This document shows, piece by piece, positions 1 through 4,782 of a DNA stretch of 7,895 nucleotides. Each line of letters begins with the position of its first letter. Position 1 is the first letter of the stretch. Origin of the DNA: Pseudomonadota bacterium (GTDB taxonomy: Bacteria; Pseudomonadota; Gammaproteobacteria; Xanthomonadales; Xanthomonadaceae); assembly GCA_023438325.1 (NCBI GenBank), contig JAEXRB010000312.1, positions 1 to 7,895 of the forward strand, in the 5' to 3' direction. Below the pieces are notes generated by a model. The model did not search any database and was not told the origin of the DNA. It saw only the letters and a list, made by a program, of their open reading frames with translations. The position numbers and the translations under genes are program-made.

Positions 1-309
1 GTCGTCGGCCAGCAGTGCATCGGCCAGGCGCAGGCGATTCTGCACCGTGGGCGACAGATCGAAAGCCTCGCGTGCTTCACGCAGTTCGCGGCCCGGATCC
101 CGCGTTTGGCGCACTTTGCGCAGCGCACGTCTGGCGCCTCGGTTGTTGCGCATTTCCGGGATGAAAACCACGGCGGCGTAGACGATGCTGCCGAGCAGCG
201 GAAACATGAAAAGAATGAACAGCCAATACATCTCGCGCCCGGTGCGCAAGGCGTGGATGGCAAAGATCACCGCGATGATGACGTGCAGCCCGATGCCGAG
301 AATGTGCAT
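1..309 (-). CDS. Membrane protein with PLDc_N-like helices and probable TPR region, 3' end cut by window
   Basis: This leftward gene starts at the ATG complementary to 307-309 and stays open for 103 codons to the window edge, so its C-terminus is missing. The N-terminus is strongly hydrophobic. Two membrane segments lie at about residues 3-20 and 28-50, separated by a short basic turn (RTGRE). The second segment carries a W-x-hydrophobic-F-P-x-L-G-x-I-x-Y pattern that resembles the PLDc_N family. After residue 52 the protein becomes charged and helical (about 53-85), then reads LSPTVQNRLRLADALL, which looks like the start of tetratricopeptide repeats. This build, two membrane helices followed by a cytoplasmic TPR array, is common among uncharacterised Xanthomonadales proteins. 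A GGGAAA ribosome-binding site lies in the 17-nt gap after the trpB stop, so the gene is probably co-transcribed with trpB. Function is unknown; a scaffold role is only inference. Confidence 0.8.
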   Translation of the reverse strand, partial: MHILGIGLHVIIAVIFAIHALRTGREMYWLFILFMFPLLGSIVYAAVVFIPEMRNNRGARRALRKVRQTRDPGRELREAREAFDLSPTVQNRLRLADALLADD

Positions 310-326
310 GCGATTTCCCGTGTCGC

Positions 327-1544
327 TCAGAGCACGATGCCTTCGCGCGCGGCGATGGTGTGCACGTCTTTGTCGCCGCGCCCGGAAAGGTTGCAGAGCA
401 CGATGCCGTCTTTCGGAAGTTCGCGCGCCAGTTTGATGGCTTGTGCCAGTGCGTGACTGGATTCGAGCGCCGGCAGGATGCCCTCGGTGCGGCATAGCAG
501 GTGAAATGCTTCCAGCGCCTCGTCATCGGTGATGCCACGGTACTCGGCACGTCCGGTGTCCTTCAGGAAGCTGTGCTCGGGGCCGACGCCGGGGTAATCC
601 AGACCGGCGGAAATCGAATGGGTTTCGATGATCTGTCCATCGTCGTCGCACAATACGTAGGTGCGATTGCCATGCAGCACGCCGGGCCGCCCGGCGGAGA
701 GCGAAGCGGCGTGGCGGCCCGTGGCGATGCCATCGCCTGCCGCTTCGGCGCCGACGATGCGAACGGCGTGGTCGTTGAGGAAGGCATGGAACAGGCCGAT
801 GGCGTTGCTGCCTCCGCCCACGCAGGCAGTGATCGCATCCGGCAGGCGACCATACTGGGCCAGCATCTGCGCGCGCGCCTCGCGCCCTACCACGGCGTTG
901 AAATCACGCACCATCGCAGGGTACGGATGCGGGCCGGCGACGGTGCCGATGATGTAGAAGGTGTCGCGCACGTTCGTCACCCAGTCGCGCATTGCCTCGT
1001 TCAGCGCATCCTTGAGCGTGGCCGAGCCGCTCGTCACCGGCACCACCTTCGCGCCGAGCAAGGTCATGCGGTAGACGTTGATCTTCTGGCGCTCGATGTC
1101 GGTCGCGCCCATGTAGACCACGCATTCCAGCCCGAGCCTTGCTGCCACCGTGGCGCTGGCCACGCCGTGCTGGCCGGCGCCGGTTTCCGCGATGATGCGG
1201 GCCTTGCCCATGCGCTGCGCCAGCATCGCCTGGCCGACGGTGTTGTTGATCTTGTGCGCGCCGGTGTGATTGAGATCCTCGCGCTTGAGCAGGATGCGCG
1301 CGCCGCCAATCTTCTCGCTCAATCGTTGCGCGAAATAGATCGGGCTGGGGCGGCCGACGTAATCGCGCAGATCGGCATCCAGCTCGGCGATGAAGGCTGG
1401 GTCGTTGCGGTAACGCTCCCACGCAGCGGTGAGCTCCTCCAGCGGCTTCATCAGGGTTTCGGCGACGAAGCTGCCGCCGAACGGGCCGAAGTGGCCACGG
1501 GCGTCGGGATAAGTGGTGTAGTCGGGGAGATTGGACGGGTTCAT
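327..1544 (-). CDS. trpB: Tryptophan synthase beta chain (TrpB)
   Basis: TrpB is the PLP-dependent subunit of tryptophan synthase. It condenses indole with L-serine to give L-tryptophan in the cytosol and normally works as an alpha2-beta2 complex with TrpA. The 405 residues are the usual bacterial length. The PLP lysine is K98 in HTGAHKINN. E120 lies in AETGAGQHG and matches the catalytic glutamate (E109 in Salmonella). The phosphate-binding GGGSNA loop is at 243-248, D316 in SAGLDYPG matches Salmonella D305, and S387 in NLSGRGDKD contacts the pyridine nitrogen. All are intact, so the enzyme should be active. No in-frame start exists upstream before a TAG stop, so the ATG at 1544 is the start even though no clear Shine-Dalgarno sequence precedes it. 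The gene is divergent from trpI, which points to activation by TrpI with indole-3-glycerol phosphate. No trpA follows directly. Confidence 0.98.
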   Translation of the reverse strand: MNPSNLPDYTTYPDARGHFGPFGGSFVAETLMKPLEELTAAWERYRNDPAFIAELDADLRDYVGRPSPIYFAQRLSEKIGGARILLKREDLNHTGAHKINNTVGQAMLAQRMGKARIIAETGAGQHGVASATVAARLGLECVVYMGATDIERQKINVYRMTLLGAKVVPVTSGSATLKDALNEAMRDWVTNVRDTFYIIGTVAGPHPYPAMVRDFNAVVGREARAQMLAQYGRLPDAITACVGGGSNAIGLFHAFLNDHAVRIVGAEAAGDGIATGRHAASLSAGRPGVLHGNRTYVLCDDDGQIIETHSISAGLDYPGVGPEHSFLKDTGRAEYRGITDDEALEAFHLLCRTEGILPALESSHALAQAIKLARELPKDGIVLCNLSGRGDKDVHTIAAREGIVL

Positions 1545-1571
1545 CGGCGGATACGGCGTTGGGAGGCGGTC

Positions 1572-1600
1572 AGTCTAATGGCGGCAGAGGGTTTGGATAA
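1572..1600 (-). promoter_or_regulatory. Candidate trpB promoter
   Basis: Read leftward, a TTATCC -35-like hexamer (complement of 1595-1600) and a TAGACT -10-like hexamer (complement of 1572-1577) are exactly 17 nt apart. The hexamers match the sigma-70 consensus at 3/6 and 4/6 positions, which fits a weak, activator-dependent promoter. Transcription would begin near 1565, leaving a leader of about 20 nt before the trpB ATG. This assignment is by eye only. Confidence 0.35.
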
Positions 1601-1607
1601 GCCATAA
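1593..1607. promoter_or_regulatory. Candidate TrpI (LysR-type) operator
   Basis: The 15-bp element TTGGATAAGCCATAA has the T-N11-A layout typical of LysR-family sites, with TT and AA ends. It overlaps the proposed -35 of trpB and the proposed -10 of trpI. A protein bound here could activate trpB and hold back its own gene, which is how TrpI works in Pseudomonas. The inner bases are not a good dyad, so the call rests mostly on position and family knowledge. Confidence 0.3.
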
Positions 1608-1610
1608 AAT
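1605..1610 (+). promoter_or_regulatory. Candidate -10 element of trpI
   Basis: TAAAAT matches the sigma-70 -10 consensus at 5 of 6 positions and would place the trpI transcript start near 1617, about 20 nt before its ATG. No recognisable -35 hexamer sits 16-18 nt upstream. The site overlaps the candidate TrpI operator, consistent with negative autoregulation. Confidence 0.35.
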
Positions 1611-1636
1611 CGCCGCAACACGTCAGGAAAACTCAC

Positions 1637-2545
1637 ATGATGGCTGCCCACTCCCTGCCTTCGCTGAACGCATTGCGCGCCTTTGAAGCCGTCGTGCGAC
1701 GAGGCAGTGTCAGCCTTGCCGCGGACGAACTGCATGTGACCCATGGTGCGATCAGCCGTCATATCCACGCGCTGGAAGATGAGCTGGGATGCCGCTTGTT
1801 CCAGCGCAAAGGGCGAGGACTCAGCCCTACTTCCGCCGGATTGCGTCTGGCCGAAGCCGCCGGCGCGGCTTTCACGCAACTGCGCGATGTCTGCACCCGC
1901 CTGCGCGACGATGCCGCGCAGGCGCCGCTGGTGCTGGGTTGCGCCGCCAGCGTGATGGCGCGCTGGATCATCCCGCGCCTGGCGCAACTGGAGCGTGACC
2001 TGCCACACCTGCGCCTGCATCTTTCACCGCAGGAAAATCTTCCCGATGCCGAACTTGCCGGCATGGATGCCGCGCTGCTGCTGGCTGCACCGCCGTGGCC
2101 CGCAAGTTGGGTGGCGCATGAACTGGCCCCCGAGCGCATCGGCCCGGTGCTGGCGCCGCATCACCCCGCTGCGGCCACGTTGGCCCACGCCGCACCGCAG
2201 GCGATCACGCAGCAGTTGCTGCTGCACACCACGTCGCGCCCGCAAGCGTGGCCGGGCTGGGCGCAGCGCCACGATCTGGATGCCGCCGAACTGCGCTACG
2301 GCACCGGTTTCGCGCATCTGTACTACTTGCTCGAAGCGGCCGTCGCCGGCCTTGGCATCGCGATTGCACCCGAGCCGCTGGTGCGCGAGGACATCGCAGC
2401 GGGGCGCTTGATCGCACCGTGGGGTTTCGTTGAAACCGAGGCGCACTGGGTGCTGTGCACCCGGCGCGGGTATGCAGACCCGCGCGTTCAGGAGTTGGCG
2501 GCATGGATGACACATGCCCTTGCTGCGCACGCCGGCTCGCCCTAG
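1637..2545 (+). CDS. trpI: LysR-type transcriptional activator TrpI
   Basis: TrpI is a LysR-family DNA-binding regulator. In Pseudomonas it activates trpBA in response to indole-3-glycerol phosphate and represses its own gene. The 302 residues have the standard LysR length. The N-terminal winged helix-turn-helix spans about residues 7-66, beginning LPSLNALRAFEAV, with the recognition helix around VTHGAISRHIHALE (34-47). The effector-binding domain follows from about residue 95. I recognise TrpI/GcvA-type stretches such as ASVMARWIIPRL, ELAPERIGP, TSRPQAWPGWA, HLYYLLEAAVAGLG and IAPWGF. Identity is supported by the divergent trpB start 92 bp away. The start is ATG at 1637, or the adjacent ATG at 1640; AGGA at 1625-1628 fits either. 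The generic alternative is another GcvA-like regulator, but the pairing with trpB makes TrpI much more likely. Confidence 0.9.
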   Translation: MMAAHSLPSLNALRAFEAVVRRGSVSLAADELHVTHGAISRHIHALEDELGCRLFQRKGRGLSPTSAGLRLAEAAGAAFTQLRDVCTRLRDDAAQAPLVLGCAASVMARWIIPRLAQLERDLPHLRLHLSPQENLPDAELAGMDAALLLAAPPWPASWVAHELAPERIGPVLAPHHPAAATLAHAAPQAITQQLLLHTTSRPQAWPGWAQRHDLDAAELRYGTGFAHLYYLLEAAVAGLGIAIAPEPLVREDIAAGRLIAPWGFVETEAHWVLCTRRGYADPRVQELAAWMTHALAAHAGSP

Positions 2546-2613
2546 GTCGAATGGACGCGCGGCACGCAGGTCGGCACTGTGTCGGAATGTGATTTGACAC
2601 CTTCCATCACGCT

Positions 2614-3363
2614 ATGCAGATCGCGCTGCTCTCCGACATCCACGCCAATCGACAGGCTTTCCAGGCCTGTCTGGCCGCAGCCGAGGCGGCTGGCGCGGAG
2701 CAGTTCGTGGTGCTCGGCGACATCGTCGGCTACGGCGCCGATCCTGCGTGGTGCGTGGAAAAAGTGCAGGAGATGCAGGTGCACGGCGCGATCGTGGTGC
2801 AGGGAAACCACGATGCTGCCGTCGCCGCCACCGGGCCTGACCTCTCGATGCAGAGCGTGGCAGGGCAGGCCGTGAACTGGACTCGCACGCAACTGGATGC
2901 CTCGCAGCGACAATGGCTCCAAGGCCTGCCGCTCGACTGCCGCGATCAAGATCGCTACTACGTCCACGCCGACGCCAGCGCGCCAGAGCGCTGGTTGTAT
3001 GTGGAAGATCCGGACGATGCGCGCACGCACTTCGATGCCTGCCCGTCGCGCCTGTCGTTCTGCGGTCACGTGCATCGGCCCGCGCTTTACAGTCAGGTGC
3101 CCGGCGAAAAGCGCATCAACCGCTTCGCCCCGAGCACCGATTACCCGCTGCCACTGCTGCCGCGCCGCCACTGGCTGACCGTGCTGGGTTCGATCGGGCA
3201 GCCGCGCGATGGCGACCCGCACGCCGCATGGTGTCTGCTCGATACCGCACGCGATGAGCTTCGCTTCATGCGCACGCCTTACGACATCGACGCCGCCATG
3301 GGCGCGATTCGTGCCGTCGGCCTGCCGGACATACTCGCCCAGCGACTGGCGGGAGGCTATTGA
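2614..3363 (+). CDS. Calcineurin-like metallophosphoesterase, ApaH/PP2A-related
   Basis: This is a probable cytosolic binuclear-metal phosphoesterase of 249 residues. All the family metal-binding blocks are present in order: SDIHAN (D8, H10), GDIVGYGADP (D36), GNHD (N65, H66), YYVHAD (H118) and CGHVHRP (H152, H154). A conserved GSIGQPRDGDP loop sits at 192-202. The fold corresponds to the Metallophos_2 (YfcE/MJ0936-like) group, often labelled diadenosine tetraphosphatase-related or Ser/Thr phosphatase-related. The true substrate cannot be read from sequence. The ATG at 2614 gives the normal family N-terminus and no earlier in-frame start exists before a TGA at 2590-2592, but there is no Shine-Dalgarno sequence in front of it. 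Its stop is one base before the GTG of the kinase-Usp gene, so the two are almost certainly co-expressed. Removing phosphate from the kinase or its targets is an inference from context. Confidence 0.9.
   Translation: MQIALLSDIHANRQAFQACLAAAEAAGAEQFVVLGDIVGYGADPAWCVEKVQEMQVHGAIVVQGNHDAAVAATGPDLSMQSVAGQAVNWTRTQLDASQRQWLQGLPLDCRDQDRYYVHADASAPERWLYVEDPDDARTHFDACPSRLSFCGHVHRPALYSQVPGEKRINRFAPSTDYPLPLLPRRHWLTVLGSIGQPRDGDPHAAWCLLDTARDELRFMRTPYDIDAAMGAIRAVGLPDILAQRLAGGY
3351..3356 (+). promoter_or_regulatory. Shine-Dalgarno site that fixes the kinase-Usp GTG start
   Basis: GGGAGG lies inside the last codons of the phosphoesterase gene, 8 nt before the GTG at 3365. It selects this GTG over an ATG at 3209 in the same frame, which would overlap the phosphoesterase by more than 150 nt and has no family support. 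Confidence 0.75.
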
Positions 3364-3364
3364 G

Positions 3365-4765
3365 GTGAGCGCCGGTGTGTTCAAGGTGCAACCGGGGGCC
3401 GTGCTTGATGGTTTCACCATCGAGGAGTTGCTGCACATCGGAGGCATGGCGAAGCTGTGGCGTGTCAGCCATCCGGGGCACGATGGCGCGCTTTTGATGA
3501 AGATGCCGATGATGCGCGAGGGCGACGATCCAGCTGCCATCGTCGGTTTCGAAATGGAGCAGATGATCCTGCCGCGGCTCGATGGCCCGCACGTGCCGCG
3601 TTTCATCGCCAATGGTGATTTTTCGGTGCAGCCGTATCTGGTGATGGAGCGGGTGATCGGCACCTCGCTGCTGCCGATGCTCGAACGCCTGCCGCTGCCT
3701 GCCGATGAATTGAGCGTGCTCGGTGCACGCATCGCCAACGCGCTGGCCGATCTGCATCGCCAGCATGTGGTTCACCTGGACGTGAAGCCCTCCAACATCC
3801 TGCTGCGCGAGGACGGCCATATCGTGTTGATCGATTACGGGCTGGCGCGTCACATGCAGTTGCCGGATCTGATGCACGAGGAGTTTCGCCTGCCTTACGG
3901 CACCGCGCCGTACATGGCGCCCGAGCAGGTGATGGGCAATCGCAACGATTTCCGCAGTGACCAGTTCGCGCTCGGCGTGCTGTTGTATTTCTTCGCGACC
4001 GGGACGCGCCCGTTCGGCGATCCGCAGACGCTCGGAGGCTTGAAGAAACGTCTCTGGCGCGATCCGCCGCCACCGCGGGCATTGCGCCCCGATCTACCGC
4101 CGGCATTGCAGGAAATCATCCTGCGCTGTCTGGAAGTGAACCCGGCGAATCGTTATCCGGGCATGTCGCACCTGGCGGCGGATCTTTCCGATCCGGCCAG
4201 CGTCGTGCTCACGGCCCGCGCGGAAAAAGTACGCCGCGATCCGTGGCTGGCTGCGTTAAGGCGACGCTTCGATATGCCGGATCAATTCCACGGCAAACCG
4301 CAGGCCGCCCTGCAGCGGCTGTCGCAGGCGCCCATCGTGGTGGTGGCCATCGACCTGTCCGAAGGTTCCGAATCATTGGCGCAGGCCTTGCGCCTCACCG
4401 TGCGGCGCCAGCTCGACAACGCCCCGCAAGCGCGTGTGGCGTGCGTCAACGTCATCAAGACCCACCGCATTGCACTCGACAGTTCGCTCGACGAAGAAGG
4501 CCGCAACAAGCGTGCGCATCGCCTTGCGCAATTGCGCCAGTGGGCCGCGCCACTGGGAGATGTCGCGCTCACCTGTCATGTGTTCGAAGCCGTTTCCCCG
4601 GCCGAGGCGATTCTGGATTACGTGCGTGCCAATCCTGTCGATCACATCGTCATGGGTGCGCGCGCTGCCTCCACGCTGCGCACCCTGCTGGGCACCGTTT
4701 CAGGCCAGATCGCCGCGCATGCGCCGTGTACCGTGACCGTGGTGCGGGAACGGGTGGCGAGCTGA
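3365..4765 (+). CDS. Ser/Thr protein kinase fused to a universal stress protein domain
   Basis: This 466-residue soluble protein joins two domains. The Hanks-type kinase covers about residues 14-277. It has a glycine loop HIGGMAKLW (24-32), the ATP lysine K46 (LLMKMP), a probable helix-C glutamate at E65, the catalytic loop HLDVKPSN (137-144, base D139), the metal-binding DYG (157-159), YMAPE (183-187), DQFALGVLL and R263. The usual HRD arginine is leucine, DFG is DYG, and the first loop glycine is histidine, but the core catalytic residues K, D, N and D are intact. After a basic linker, residues 323-466 form a UspA-like domain opening with IVVVAID and closing with a G-x-x-A-(8)-G-T version of the Usp nucleotide motif. 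No membrane segment is visible, so it is cytosolic. It starts with GTG one base after the phosphoesterase stop and is translationally coupled to it. Targets are unknown; a stress-signalling role is inferred from the domains. Confidence 0.9.
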   Translation: MSAGVFKVQPGAVLDGFTIEELLHIGGMAKLWRVSHPGHDGALLMKMPMMREGDDPAAIVGFEMEQMILPRLDGPHVPRFIANGDFSVQPYLVMERVIGTSLLPMLERLPLPADELSVLGARIANALADLHRQHVVHLDVKPSNILLREDGHIVLIDYGLARHMQLPDLMHEEFRLPYGTAPYMAPEQVMGNRNDFRSDQFALGVLLYFFATGTRPFGDPQTLGGLKKRLWRDPPPPRALRPDLPPALQEIILRCLEVNPANRYPGMSHLAADLSDPASVVLTARAEKVRRDPWLAALRRRFDMPDQFHGKPQAALQRLSQAPIVVVAIDLSEGSESLAQALRLTVRRQLDNAPQARVACVNVIKTHRIALDSSLDEEGRNKRAHRLAQLRQWAAPLGDVALTCHVFEAVSPAEAILDYVRANPVDHIVMGARAASTLRTLLGTVSGQIAAHAPCTVTVVRERVAS

Positions 4766-4782
4766 GCTGCATCAGCTCGCCA
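4755..4782. terminator. Inverted repeat across two convergent stop codons, possible bidirectional terminator
   Basis: The arms TGGCGAGCTGA (4755-4765) and TCAGCTCGCCA (4772-4782) are perfect reverse complements of 11 bp around a 6-nt loop (GCTGCA). They contain the last codons and stops of the kinase-Usp gene and the convergent permease gene. Neither strand has a downstream T-tract, so it is not a canonical intrinsic terminator. It may still terminate weakly, block RNA decay, or separate the colliding transcripts. Confidence 0.5.

Noticed and set aside
501..1607. 368-codon open frame on the + strand opposite trpB
   Set aside because: It lies wholly antisense to an intact trpB. Its product is rich in Arg, Ala, Gly and His with no recognisable domain, as expected from the complement of a G+C-rich gene.
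2594..2599. Perfect TTGACA hexamer in front of the phosphoesterase gene
   Set aside because: A -10 at proper spacing would fall at about 2617-2622, inside the coding region, where no TATAAT-like sequence exists. Transcription from it would start after the ATG.
3209..3364. ATG at 3209 as the start of the kinase-Usp protein
   Set aside because: It would add 52 residues overlapping the phosphoesterase gene without resemblance to kinase N-termini. The GTG at 3365 has a well-placed GGGAGG and gives a normal domain start.
2542..3738. 398-codon open frame on the - strand across the phosphoesterase and kinase genes
   Set aside because: It runs antisense to two well-supported genes, crosses their boundary, and shows no family motif.
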